A DNA stretch of 41,972 bases from positions 1 to 41,972 of IMG/VR virus record IMGVR_UViG_3300011113_000741, one strand, 5' to 3'. Each line of letters begins with the position of its first letter. Positions within the stretch are counted from its first letter, which is position 1. Made by a program: the position numbers and the translations under genes. This DNA is from a virus. A model generated the notes under the pieces. It had not been told where the DNA came from. It saw only the letters and a list, made by a program, of their open reading frames with translations, and searched no databases. This document shows positions 9,750 through 19,600 of this stretch, in pieces.

Positions 9750-12635
9750 ATGGCCGGTAGCGCAAAAGTAACGACTAGAATAATTGATCAATCGCAGCCA
9801 GTCGCTGCAGTTCCATCTGGGACTCCTGCTGGAATAATAGGGACTGCCGAGACTGGTCCGGCCTTTGTTCCCGTGACTTTTACAACCTTTAGCTCTTGGA
9901 AGAGACTGTTTGGTGAAAGCGGAGAAAGATTTGGGCCCCTAGCTGTTAGCCAGTGGTTGACAAATGCGTCGCAGGCAACATATTTAAGAGTCCTCGGCAT
10001 TGGAGATGGAAAGAAGCGCAGTGCATCGACAGGGCAAGTTACCAATGCAGGCTTTGTGGTCGGGTCGCAGCAGGTTCACAATAGCGGAATTGTTTCCTCT
10101 AACCCGTATGCAAACCTGGGTGGAACGCTAGGAAGAACGCACTTTCTCGGTGCATTCATGTCAGAGTCTGCCGGATCAACAGTTTTCAGTGAAGCTGGAT
10201 ATCAAGTAAGCACTGGATCCATGCCAATAATAAGGGGAGTCATTATGACTCCTTCCGGAGTTTCTCTAACTCTATCAGGAAATTACAACACTAGCAATGC
10301 GCCTTCAACGTTCTCTTCTTCTCCTGGCGGAGGAATAACTGGATCAATCTCTGTGTCGGGATCGATGTTTGTTATGCTTCTCAATGGTCACGTCGATACG
10401 CCAGCTTACAGAAATGTTATTACAGCTTCATTTGAGATTGGGGATAATCACATATCCAAAAAGCTCAACACAGATCCAATGCTGCTTGAGCAAGCTGGAC
10501 ACTGTCTGTATGCTTACTACGACATTCCTGCATCTTTGGCAGTCTTGACTGGGACAGGTGTCTTTACTAACCCATTCACCGTTGCTAGCACAGAGCTTCA
10601 CGATGTTGTGTTCATCACAACTAGCTCCATCGCCAGGGACACGTCAACATCTACTATTCCTAATTTTGAAAATTTTAGAGAAAGATATGCAACTCCTCAC
10701 ACTCCGAGCATCATCTCTCAGGATTTCGGAGGTACCAAGTACCCACTATTCAAGGTCCACACGCTTTCGGATGGTGAAAACGCCAACACAAAGTATAGAA
10801 TACTGATTGAAAACATTCAGCCTTCTGCAGACCCTGCATATCTTTTTGGAAAATTTGATCTATCTGTCCATGATTACGAAACAAAGAATCAGATTACAAG
10901 ATTCAACGGCTTGTCTCTTGATCCTACATCTACTTCTTACATTGCAAGAGTAATCGGAGATCAGCATGTCTTCTTTGATTTCGATAGAACAGCGAGCTCA
11001 CAAAAGATTGCAATCACTGGAGATTACCCAGTTCTAAACAACTTCATCCGAGTTGAGATGTCGGATGATATAATTCAGGGAAATGTTCCACCTAATGCAC
11101 TTCCATTTGGTCACAGAGGATATGGCTATCTAAATACGTCCGGAAGCATTCTTGCGAGCCTGTCAGACCTAAACAGCATGAATCCGAATCGATTGAATGA
11201 CATTGTTCGTGCAAAAATTGCTCCCATCCCATACAGAAAGAACATATCTGTAGGAGGAAATCCGAGGGCGTTTCTGGCATGGGGAGTTCAGTCAGAGCTA
11301 CAGAGCCTAGCTAATTACAATTACACTAGCGTTTTTAATTCATCAGTCGCTAGTTACTCAAAATTCTTCCCGTCTTTTGCACCCACTGATGCGAAGTTCT
11401 TTGTCGAGGATTCATCAGAAGCTGACTCTTTCTCTAACGGATTGTTCACTATTGAGAACATAAGGGTTGTGACCGGGTCAAACACGTATGCAGATCCTGC
11501 TCAATGGGGTTCTGCAACATACATCAGAGAAGGAAACATTCCCGTTACTCCGTCTTCAAAGACCCGCGGGCTCACAATAGGCGATCTTGCAAATACAACG
11601 TCTCAGACTTCAAAGTACGTCTCGTTTGAAGTCATAACGCAGGGAGGATTTGACGGAGTCAACATATTTGATGCCCAGAAGTCGAATTTAACAAATCTTG
11701 CTGTCAAGAGAGAGATAGATGACGCCGGCAACCAGGGAGGCGCTACAAGCGGCCCAACGATCGTAGCCTATAAAAAGGCAGTTGACATTATGGGAAGTAA
11801 GTCAGACGCTGACATCCAGGTTCTTGCCATACCGGGTATTAGGCATTCATCGGTTACTAACTACGCAATATCTGCTGTTGAGAACAGATTTGATGCTATG
11901 TACATAATGGATATTGAAGAAAGAGACGCTTTCAACACAGTCATAACAGGATCTGGTATAGAACCTGACGTCTCTTACACGGTTGACGCATTTACCGGTA
12001 GAAATCTCAACTCCTCATTCGCTGCAGCATATTTCCCAGACGTTACCATCACAGATCCCGATACAGGTGATCTTGTGGCAGTTCCTCCCACTGTTGTGGC
12101 ACTTGGCGCTTTGTCACAGAATGATAAAATTGGATCTTACTGGAATGCTCCTGCAGGATTCAATCGAGGAGGACTTCCAAGCGTTGAGTCTTCTCCAATT
12201 ATACTCACACAAGACGATCTCGACATCCTCTACGATGCAGCCATCAATCCGATTACAAGCTTTGCAGGAACAGGATTCGTCGTCTGGGGGCAGAAGACCC
12301 TCCTTAAGGCATCTTCTTCACTTGATAGAATAAATGTGAGAAGACTCCTAATTTTCCTGCGTAGACAGGTGAGACAGGTTGCAAACAGCCTCTTGTTCGA
12401 GCCTAACACGCAGGCAACACTTGACAAATTTAATGCACTTGTCAACCCGATTCTACAGCGCATTCAGTCGGGCGGCGGTGTGGAAAGATACAAGGTCATT
12501 ATTGACACAACAACGACTACACAGGCAGACATCGAGAATAACACAATCAGGGGCAAGATTTTCTTGCAGCCAACTAGAACTGCTGAGTTCATTTCAATTG
12601 ACTTTGAGGTCAGAGGACGCAGTGTTTCTGTATGA
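9750..12635 (+). CDS. Tail sheath protein, paralog 2 (gp18-like)
   Basis: Product of 961 aa, clearly homologous to the preceding protein: SGTPAGIIGTAETGPAFVPV near the N-terminus, VLAIPGIRHSSVTNYAISAVENR in the middle (paralog 1 has VTIPGIRDSNITNYALRSVENF) and NPITSFAGTGFVVWGQKTLL plus RINVRRLLIFLRRQVRQ near the C-terminus. Both ends that form the conserved sheath core are intact, so this is not a remnant. It has its own AGGAG ribosome site 8 bases from the ATG. Whether both are built into one sheath, or one serves another position or stage, cannot be told from sequence. Confidence 0.92.
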   Translation: MAGSAKVTTRIIDQSQPVAAVPSGTPAGIIGTAETGPAFVPVTFTTFSSWKRLFGESGERFGPLAVSQWLTNASQATYLRVLGIGDGKKRSASTGQVTNAGFVVGSQQVHNSGIVSSNPYANLGGTLGRTHFLGAFMSESAGSTVFSEAGYQVSTGSMPIIRGVIMTPSGVSLTLSGNYNTSNAPSTFSSSPGGGITGSISVSGSMFVMLLNGHVDTPAYRNVITASFEIGDNHISKKLNTDPMLLEQAGHCLYAYYDIPASLAVLTGTGVFTNPFTVASTELHDVVFITTSSIARDTSTSTIPNFENFRERYATPHTPSIISQDFGGTKYPLFKVHTLSDGENANTKYRILIENIQPSADPAYLFGKFDLSVHDYETKNQITRFNGLSLDPTSTSYIARVIGDQHVFFDFDRTASSQKIAITGDYPVLNNFIRVEMSDDIIQGNVPPNALPFGHRGYGYLNTSGSILASLSDLNSMNPNRLNDIVRAKIAPIPYRKNISVGGNPRAFLAWGVQSELQSLANYNYTSVFNSSVASYSKFFPSFAPTDAKFFVEDSSEADSFSNGLFTIENIRVVTGSNTYADPAQWGSATYIREGNIPVTPSSKTRGLTIGDLANTTSQTSKYVSFEVITQGGFDGVNIFDAQKSNLTNLAVKREIDDAGNQGGATSGPTIVAYKKAVDIMGSKSDADIQVLAIPGIRHSSVTNYAISAVENRFDAMYIMDIEERDAFNTVITGSGIEPDVSYTVDAFTGRNLNSSFAAAYFPDVTITDPDTGDLVAVPPTVVALGALSQNDKIGSYWNAPAGFNRGGLPSVESSPIILTQDDLDILYDAAINPITSFAGTGFVVWGQKTLLKASSSLDRINVRRLLIFLRRQVRQVANSLLFEPNTQATLDKFNALVNPILQRIQSGGGVERYKVIIDTTTTTQADIENNTIRGKIFLQPTRTAEFISIDFEVRGRSVSV

Positions 12636-12663
12636 TTGAATCAAAAATCTTCAACACTATGAT
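12636..12663 (+). promoter_or_regulatory. Possible sigma70-type promoter for the tail tube gene
   Basis: TTGAAT (12636-12641), a 16-base spacer and TATGAT (12658-12663) lie 26 bases before the tube start codon, with an AGGAG ribosome site in between. The tube protein is needed in high copy. Two near-consensus boxes at proper spacing are suggestive only. Confidence 0.4.
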
Positions 12664-12688
12664 AAGTAGAAAATAGCAGGAGCAACAA

Positions 12689-13186
12689 ATGGCAACATCG
12701 GCAGAGACACTTTCTGTCACGGATATGCTTCCTAATAAGTTTGAACCGAAGAGGAAGCATCGCTGGATTTTTGCAATTGAAGGAATAGACGCCTTTATTA
12801 TCAAGACGGCAGCACGGCCTAATTTCCAGATGGCGAGCATAAAGATTCCCTGGATCAATACGCAGCGCTACATCTCAAAGCGTCTTGAATTTCAGACACT
12901 TTCCGTCAATTTGCACGATCCAATTGCGCCGTCTGGTGCGCAGCAAGTCATGGAGTGGATTCGTACTCATCACGAATCAGTGTCAGGCCGCTCAGGATAC
13001 GCTGATTTCTATAAGCGAGACATCCAGCTCAAAATGCTAGATCCGATCGGAACTGTTGTTGAGCTGTGGGACATCAAGGGCGCTTTCCTTGAGTCTGTCA
13101 ATTTCCAGAGCTTGGACTACGGATCAGATGAGCCCATCGACATTCAGATGACAATCAGATTTGATCAGTGCGTACTTCAGTTCTAA
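12689..13186 (+). CDS. gp19: Tail tube protein, gp19-like
   Basis: Product of 165 aa, the size of T4 gp19 (163 aa). It forms the hexameric rings of the inner tail tube through which DNA passes. The sequence has the family's pattern: LPNKFEPKRKHRWIFAIEGI near the start, the central SVNLHDPIAPSGAQQVMEWI and YKRDIQLKMLDPIGTVVELW, and a final beta-rich segment. It follows the sheath genes as in T4 and is followed by a long hairpin. Confidence 0.92.
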   Translation: MATSAETLSVTDMLPNKFEPKRKHRWIFAIEGIDAFIIKTAARPNFQMASIKIPWINTQRYISKRLEFQTLSVNLHDPIAPSGAQQVMEWIRTHHESVSGRSGYADFYKRDIQLKMLDPIGTVVELWDIKGAFLESVNFQSLDYGSDEPIDIQMTIRFDQCVLQF

Positions 13187-13199
13187 AATAAGACCTGTT

Positions 13200-13248
13200 T
13201 ACTGAATCGACCACACATCCATAATGAGAATGTGTGGTCGATTCAGTA
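13200..13248 (+). terminator. Long perfect hairpin after the tube gene
   Basis: Bases 13200-13218 pair perfectly with 13230-13248 (19 bp) around an 11-base loop. It lies 13 bases after the tube stop. It is followed by TTTGGCC, not a proper T-run, so it may be an inefficient terminator, an RNA-processing or a 3'-end-stabilising structure. Confidence 0.6.
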
Positions 13249-13267
13249 TTTGGCCACATGAGAAAAA

Positions 13268-14113
13268 ATGCCAAAGAGATCAGAAATTCAATCAATTCCT
13301 GCACAAGATCCGATTAGCCAGATCCCAAGGGGTTCTGCGTTACAAGATGTTTTTGGATGGACAATACCTGTTGAACAGGTCCCATTACCATCAGGCGGTG
13401 CAATCTACCCGGATGGAAATCCACTACACGGGAAAGAGACACTACAAATTAAGGCCATGACTGCACTTGAAGAGGACATACTTCTTTCGAGCGCGCTGAT
13501 AAAGGAAGGAACTGTTACACAGCACCTTATCAGAAGTTGCCTCATTGACAAAAGTATAGATCCGCGAGATCTTCTGTCTGGAGACAGGAATGCACTTGTT
13601 GTTTCAATCAGAATTACTGGGTATGGATCTGATTATAGGGCAATTGCTTCTTGCACGTCATGCGGAAAATCAGACAACTACTCATTTGATCTGTCTCAGC
13701 TCGGAATAAAGCGCTTAGGTGCAGCACCTGTCAGGCCCGGATCTAACGAGTTTTCATTCACACTTCCTGTTTCCAAGAAGCAAGTGATCTTTAAGCTCAC
13801 CACTGTAAGAGACGAAGACGAAGACAGGGTGACAAAAGAAAAGATGAAGAAGCTGTTTCCAGATGCAAAACAGGATGGCGCTGTAACAAAGCTTCTAGAG
13901 AATCAAACCATCAGCATCGATGGAAAGACTGATCGAGTGGCAATTAGCGCATTTATAAAAGCAATGCCTGCAGCTGATAGCCGAGCCTATAGGAGCTATA
14001 TTAGCAAAATCGAGCCAGGGCTTGACATGAACCTTGAGATTAAATGCAGATCTTGCGGCGCTGAGTCGAAGGTGGCAGTGCCCTTGGGTGCATCATTTTT
14101 TTGGCCTGAATAG
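13268..14113 (+). CDS. Baseplate hub/assembly protein, T4 gp26-like, with zinc-ribbon cysteines
   Basis: Product of 281 aa resembling the T4 baseplate gp26 family (Pfam T4_baseplate): VPLPSGGAIYPDGNPLHGKE, then the signature ALEEDILLSSALIKEGTV, LIRSCLIDKSIDPRDLLSGDRNALVVSIRITGYG. Two CxxC pairs, CTSC near residue 134 and CRSC near residue 264, could bind one zinc. In T4, gp26 assists hub assembly and is not a major part of the finished baseplate. Its last codons overlap the next small ORF, and a run of seven T at 14096-14102 lies in the overlap, raising the possibility of a frameshifted longer product. Confidence 0.8.
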   Translation: MPKRSEIQSIPAQDPISQIPRGSALQDVFGWTIPVEQVPLPSGGAIYPDGNPLHGKETLQIKAMTALEEDILLSSALIKEGTVTQHLIRSCLIDKSIDPRDLLSGDRNALVVSIRITGYGSDYRAIASCTSCGKSDNYSFDLSQLGIKRLGAAPVRPGSNEFSFTLPVSKKQVIFKLTTVRDEDEDRVTKEKMKKLFPDAKQDGAVTKLLENQTISIDGKTDRVAISAFIKAMPAADSRAYRSYISKIEPGLDMNLEIKCRSCGAESKVAVPLGASFFWPE

Positions 14114-14312
14114 CCAAAGCAGGACATCAATACTTGAAGAGATGTTTTTCTTGATGAGAAATATGAACATAGACTATGTCTCATTGAGATCGATGCCCAT
14201 AACCTATAGGACCTGGTTTATAAACAAGTTCTCCGAGATTGCAAGAAATAACCAGCCAAAGGATCAATATGGTCTGGATGATGACACGCCAATCTCATCT
14301 CCGAATAATTAG
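14088..14312 (+). CDS. Small overlapping protein before the tape measure (own start or frameshift extension)
   Basis: This frame encodes FFGLNSQSRTSILEEMFFLM followed by MPITYRTWFINKF, which looks like genuine helical protein. The start is unsure: GTG 14088 gives 74 aa, ATG 14142 gives only 56 aa, and neither has a convincing ribosome site. The frame is +1 relative to the gp26-like gene it overlaps, and the T-run 14096-14102 would allow a P-site TTT to re-pair in this frame. Many tailed phages make the tail assembly chaperone extension by frameshifting at this genome position. I list it as a separate CDS and flag the alternative. Confidence 0.55.
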   Translation: MHHFFGLNSQSRTSILEEMFFLMRNMNIDYVSLRSMPITYRTWFINKFSEIARNNQPKDQYGLDDDTPISSPNN

Positions 14313-14317
14313 ATTCT

Positions 14318-16426
14318 ATGGCAACAACACCAACAGGCACAGGCACTACTCCGCCCGGGACACCCGGGGGTGGAGCTTCAACGCCAGATCAGCAAGACGT
14401 CTTTAGCAACTCTGTAATTCAGGACGCATATAAGGAAATAGAACAGCTAGGAAAATCTGCAGGATTCTTGTCACAGATATTCACAGGAACAGGTCAGGTA
14501 GTAGCTGAATCAATAAAACAGCTAGCATCTTCGACATTTCAGGCGCTTGTTGAGCAGGGTGCAATTAAAGCAATTGCTGTTCCTGCGGATGCAATTAGAA
14601 ATCTTGTTCAAAGGATTGACAGCGTTGGAGGTGCAACTGCAGCAGTTGCAGATGAAATTCAGAGGGTCACAGGAATGTCTGTGCTCTCGATACAGGAGAT
14701 GTCTAAGAATGCAGCCTCAGCCCAGGCTGGTGTAGCGCAGGGTGCGCAAAACATATCTTCAAATTTTAGTAAGACATCTTTTGAAGTGATACAACAGCTG
14801 GGAACTGCAGAGATCACCTTCGCGAACAATCAGTCAGCAAAGCTGATGGCTCTCGCTGATGCGCCAACAATTCTTAAGACTTTTACAGACTCTCTTATTG
14901 ATGACGTTCGATTGTACAAGTTTGCATCCGAGGGCATGACTACTGAGCTTGTAAAAAATGTCTACCTTGCTAAAGAGAATCTAGGTTTGGCAGCTGAAGA
15001 TATAAACTTTATATTTCAAAATGAGCTGTCAGAGACTGGAAAAATTACGGGAGATGCATTAAAGAATTTTGAGAAAGCTGCTTTAGCAACTGTCGAGGCT
15101 ACGGGCATGTCAATGGACAAGGTCAAGTCTGACATGCTTGTTATCATGAAGGATTTTCAAACATTTGGAGATATTTCAGAGACTAGAGCTGCGCAGCTGT
15201 CAGTGACTCTTACCAATCTCGGCCTGGCAGTCTCTGATGTCACATCCCTGGCTGGAAAGTTCCAGAATTTTGATTCTGCAACACAGGCGATGAGCAATCT
15301 TGCTGCTACGACAGGCGCAACGCTTGATACGCTTGAGCTGTTCAGGCTAGCAAACGAAGATCCCGAGATGTTCGTTGTTAGCCTGAAGGAGCAACTAGAA
15401 GCGCAGGGCATTGAGTTTGATCAGCTTAATCGAATCCAGCAGAATCAAATTGCATCAGGATTTGGCATTGATCCCAGGGTCCTTCAGAGATTGATGAATG
15501 ATAACATTGATGCAATCACTGGCGCCCAATATCAGCTAGATGCAAGAGCACGTGAAATGACAGATGAGGAGGCGCAGAAAAAGCTTGCCTCCATAAAATC
15601 ACTTGAGGCTGCTGCAAAGACAAGCACAGAGGAGCTGGCCAAGCGGGTTACTGAAACTGCTGTTGCTGTTGAGAGTCTCGCAATATCTGTCGAGAAAGGA
15701 AACAGAAGCGCAGTTGCAATGACCTCAGAGACTGTGAAACAACTAGGAGAAATTAGAGACAAGTCTGTAGAAAGGGCTGGGGAGGATAGGCAGACGCTTG
15801 ACAAGGTCATCGCTCAAAACAACAAAATAATTGAGCAGCTTGAAGAACAGCGAAGAATCGAGAAGCGGCTTCGTGAAGAGCGCAGCGGAGCTAATCCGCC
15901 TGGCACGCCATCGACGCCTGAGCCTGCAGCCCCTGGCGTACCGGGTGTAAGCCAAGATACACCCGGTGTCATGAAAATGGATCAAACGGGATTTATCGGA
16001 TTAACCGGTGGTGACTATTATGCTGCTGCTTTAAACCCAAGAGATCTTGTGATGCAAATTATGAATGCATTTCCAGCTGAGACTAGCCGTGCAATAACGG
16101 AAGGACTCTCAACCATGCTGCCAGCCGCGCTAAAGGTTGAACATGCGCATGCTGTCACTATGGATCCAAAGAATATCATACAAGATTATCTAATATCTGG
16201 TCTTGCAGAGAAGCCACGTGCTCAAGCACCGGGTGCGGCTCCGTCTGCTGAATCTGCGCAGCGTGTTGAGCATGTCATAAAATTCCAGGTCGTTGGTGAC
16301 GGATCTGACATTGGTGATGCAATAGCTCGCGCCGTCGGTACAAGGCTTGCAACAGTTGGTATCTCAATAGACGGAATTGATACCAAGTTTAATACTAACA
16401 ATCCAGTAGTTTCTGAGCAGGTGTAA
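14318..16426 (+). CDS. Tail tape measure / tail length determinator
   Basis: Product of 702 aa, nearly all predicted helix. A Gly/Thr/Pro-rich N-terminus (residues 1-25) is followed by long Ala-, Gln- and Ser-rich helices, an Ala/Glu/Arg coiled coil around residues 400-525, then a Pro-rich linker (PGTPSTPEPAAPGVPGV) and a C-terminal domain. Position after the tube and chaperone-like genes and before baseplate genes is that of a tape measure (T4 gp29, 590 aa). At about 1.5 angstrom per residue this would set a tail of the order of 100 nm. Low sequence conservation in this class means the call rests on composition and position. Confidence 0.75.
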   Translation: MATTPTGTGTTPPGTPGGGASTPDQQDVFSNSVIQDAYKEIEQLGKSAGFLSQIFTGTGQVVAESIKQLASSTFQALVEQGAIKAIAVPADAIRNLVQRIDSVGGATAAVADEIQRVTGMSVLSIQEMSKNAASAQAGVAQGAQNISSNFSKTSFEVIQQLGTAEITFANNQSAKLMALADAPTILKTFTDSLIDDVRLYKFASEGMTTELVKNVYLAKENLGLAAEDINFIFQNELSETGKITGDALKNFEKAALATVEATGMSMDKVKSDMLVIMKDFQTFGDISETRAAQLSVTLTNLGLAVSDVTSLAGKFQNFDSATQAMSNLAATTGATLDTLELFRLANEDPEMFVVSLKEQLEAQGIEFDQLNRIQQNQIASGFGIDPRVLQRLMNDNIDAITGAQYQLDARAREMTDEEAQKKLASIKSLEAAAKTSTEELAKRVTETAVAVESLAISVEKGNRSAVAMTSETVKQLGEIRDKSVERAGEDRQTLDKVIAQNNKIIEQLEEQRRIEKRLREERSGANPPGTPSTPEPAAPGVPGVSQDTPGVMKMDQTGFIGLTGGDYYAAALNPRDLVMQIMNAFPAETSRAITEGLSTMLPAALKVEHAHAVTMDPKNIIQDYLISGLAEKPRAQAPGAAPSAESAQRVEHVIKFQVVGDGSDIGDAIARAVGTRLATVGISIDGIDTKFNTNNPVVSEQV

Positions 16427-16427
16427 A

Positions 16428-16610
16428 ATGCAAGATGACTTTGGAAAAGAGATTGAAGCACTAATAAAGGGGACAATTTCTGCCCTGGATTCTGCTTTTA
16501 TGTCTGATGATTTTCTGGAGTCAGCAGACAAATCTTTTGGTGAGATACCTAATTTTATGAGCAAGATGTCTCTTGCGGAGGAACATGTCGACTCGTCAGA
16601 CACTACGTGA
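16428..16610 (+). CDS. Small acidic protein of unknown function
   Basis: Product of 60 aa, acidic (many Asp and Glu), starting one base after the tape measure stop and overlapping the next gene by 26 bases. GGTGTAA just before the ATG may help initiation. I recognise no family. Its tight coupling between tape measure and tube-initiator genes argues that it is real and tail-related. The alternative is that this is merely a spacer carrying the next ribosome site. Confidence 0.5.
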   Translation: MQDDFGKEIEALIKGTISALDSAFMSDDFLESADKSFGEIPNFMSKMSLAEEHVDSSDTT

Positions 16611-19600
16611 CTTTCTCACAAGCATTGGGTCGACATCGACTGGTATCTCCTATGTTGTCGACAGGGGCGCCAACGATGTTGTCGACGAAGGTGACGATCT
16701 AGGCGTAGATCCGGGAACTAGTAAGCGACTGCTTGAATTTGATGCGAGCAGCACGCTGCTTGGCGATTATGTTTCTCACATCACAGCAAGAAATCAATTT
16801 CCAATTTCTCCAGGCACACATCAGGCACCCAATTCGACACGAGGATCCGCATTACAGCCCGCAGAGTCGTCAGGTGCAACATCGGTGTTTGCTGAGGTGA
16901 CAACGGGAGAATTTGCCGAGCCTCTCAACCGATCGAACAGCACGATCTTCGATTCAGCGGGATATCCGCTTGATAGTCTGGTAGATAAGACAGGTGACGG
17001 AAGCGCCAAGAGCGGGAATACGCTTCTCACAGAAATTGTTTCTGCTGACGGAAATTCTGATACAGAGATTGACCAGGCACCAGTTGTTCTCGGGTCATTC
17101 TCGGCACTTAAGAAGTACAATAGATTTTCGCCCACCTCAGATCCAAGCAGTTTTTCCAACGATGACGCAGGCTACCCGCAGACATCTGTTGCTTACGCAG
17201 AAGACAATGTAATGCGCGTGCAGGTCGGAGATGGTGTATATGAGCCGCAGACAGCTGAGGTTTCTGCTGACATATCGCAAGAAGATCTAAGAAATGCAGC
17301 AAGGAGCATGATTCTTAAGGCTGCAGGATGGGATACAACTACATTTCCAAACCAGGCATCTGACCCCGGTACAGCATTTGATGATGTTGCGTCTCTTAGC
17401 CTGTCAAAATTTCCAAGTATCGCCAATAGAGAGCAAGGAACAGTCGATCACTATCGCGCACAGGATTCGTTTGGAATGCCTGTTGCATCAAACGGCGAGG
17501 ACAGCATACTTGCAGGTCGTGGTGATGCTGTTCAGAAGTCAATCAGTGAATCAAAATACATGCTGACGAGAGGATCGACGCATACAGCAGATCAGAGATT
17601 TACCGACGATCAGAGCAAGTCGCCTCCTTCAAATGAGAGAGTTCAGGCACTGCAGGCAGGAATAGCAATGCTTGGTCTTGCCAATATAATCGATAATCGC
17701 GTTACTCTCATGAATACTGATCTTGAGAGTCTGCAAGTAAGCAAGGACAAGGTCCTAAGGGGCCCATATTCACTCGGCACTAGTATAAAATCCAATGTGA
17801 GTGCAAAAATGAGAGCGCTCATACATTCTTTCATGTTTCAAACAGGAATATACAGCTACACAGCATGCGTGTCAGAAGGACTGTATGCCTGTTTTGGACT
17901 AAGCAGCGAATTTTCAGCACTCACGACTGGAATTTCATATGAGACTCCAAATATTGCACAGAATTACGAGTCTGAAATATTAAAAATATCGAACAATCTT
18001 GATTATGACAGCTCTGCATATTTTGATTCTCCAATGTATCTGTCTCACGGATTTTGGCGTGCTGTCTCTGAGAGTGCAATTAGATCGATAAAGAATGTGC
18101 AAGAATCTGCGGAAAGTCTCAGCGGAGCAGATTTTGTAGGAAGCATTCTACAGACCAAGGACTCTCTCGCCGTCAGAATAATGAACGTCTTTTGCTCCAT
18201 CGGATACCAGCGACTTGTTATGCAGGGTATTACATCCGAAGCAGCAGCTGCTGGTGATCCTATCAAAAATCCGTATGATTTGGATTCTTATCCGATTGCA
18301 CCAGGCACTAGACAGATGAAATCTAGAGATGGTACTCTAATTAGCAATGCATCGCTTGCATGGAGGAACAGCTCTCTCCCGAGCATGTTTATTCTTCCTG
18401 TCGAGGCGATGGCTGCTACGCTGGACATGGATTACATGTTTGATCCAGACAAAGGAGCAAATCCAATCAAGGGTATGCTCGGATCGACCATGTATGACAA
18501 GACATATGTCAAGGGAATTAGAAATTCAAACGCAATTCCGCCAATTGCAGCCAAGCTGCTGGAAGACAGACTTGGTGCCGAATACATGCCCTTCAACTTT
18601 AGAGATCTCAGAACTAATGAAATTGTTGCATTTCACGCGTTCTTGGAGACATTGACCGACGGATATACAGCAAACTTTACAGAGACAAAAGGCTTTGGTC
18701 GTGCTGACCCAATTCAAAACTACAGCAATACAAACAGATCCATAGGTTTATCATTTTGGGTAGTTGCTACCTCGAAAGAAGATTTTGATGAGATGTGGTT
18801 CAAAATTAATAAGCTAACAACGCTGGTCTATCCTCAATACACAAGAGGCAGATCTGTTAGCCAAAAAGATGAGAGTGCCTCCATTGGAAGCATAATTGGT
18901 CAGACAGTTAATTTTGAGCAACCCTTTAGCCAGATTGCCGGAGGAACTCCTGTTATCAGAATGAGAGTGGGTGATCTCATTAAGACAAACTATAGTAGAT
19001 CAAACTTTGCCAAGCTTTTTGGTGTAGGAAACGACAGCTTCTTCGTTACTACAGCCGGCGTGGGAGACGCTGTGGCTGCCGGTTTAACCTCTGGGCTCGC
19101 AGGCGGGACGGGCGCAGGATCATTTGGTCAAGACTCATCGCAGCAGAATGGATTTGAAAAAGCAACTCAAAATATCGATCTTAGGCTTGCTCCGTTTCTT
19201 GTGTACGCTGCATCACCGATGGAACTTACACAATTTACATCTCTGGCACAAGGACAAATCGCTAGCGGAATTGCGCAGGCAGCGACTGATGTCGCTGCAG
19301 AGTTCTTGGCGTACTATCTAAAGAACGGCTTTGTAAATCCCCTCCTTTATGGTGACAGATATAAATTTTTTGGAAATGATCCAGGATCACCAAGTTCAAG
19401 AGCAGACAATGCAGGTGCTGACACATCGACATCAGAACTTGAATTTTTTGGATTAAAAAGTTCTTTGATATTGAAGGCAAGATCGACTCCTTACATAGCG
19501 TCTACCAAAGACGAAAATACAGGATTCTATAGAAAGATAAAAATCCTGCGACCCGTGTTGGTCAAGTACAAGAATACAGTCACTACTAACAACCAGAACG

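Noticed and set aside
13224-13460. A 78-aa reading frame starting in the hairpin
   Set aside because: It overlaps the gp26-like gene in another frame, has a biased basic composition and no ribosome site.
14142-14312. ATG 14142 as the start of the small ORF
   Set aside because: It would drop the FFGLNSQSRTSILEE part, which looks coding; an earlier start or a frameshift is more likely.
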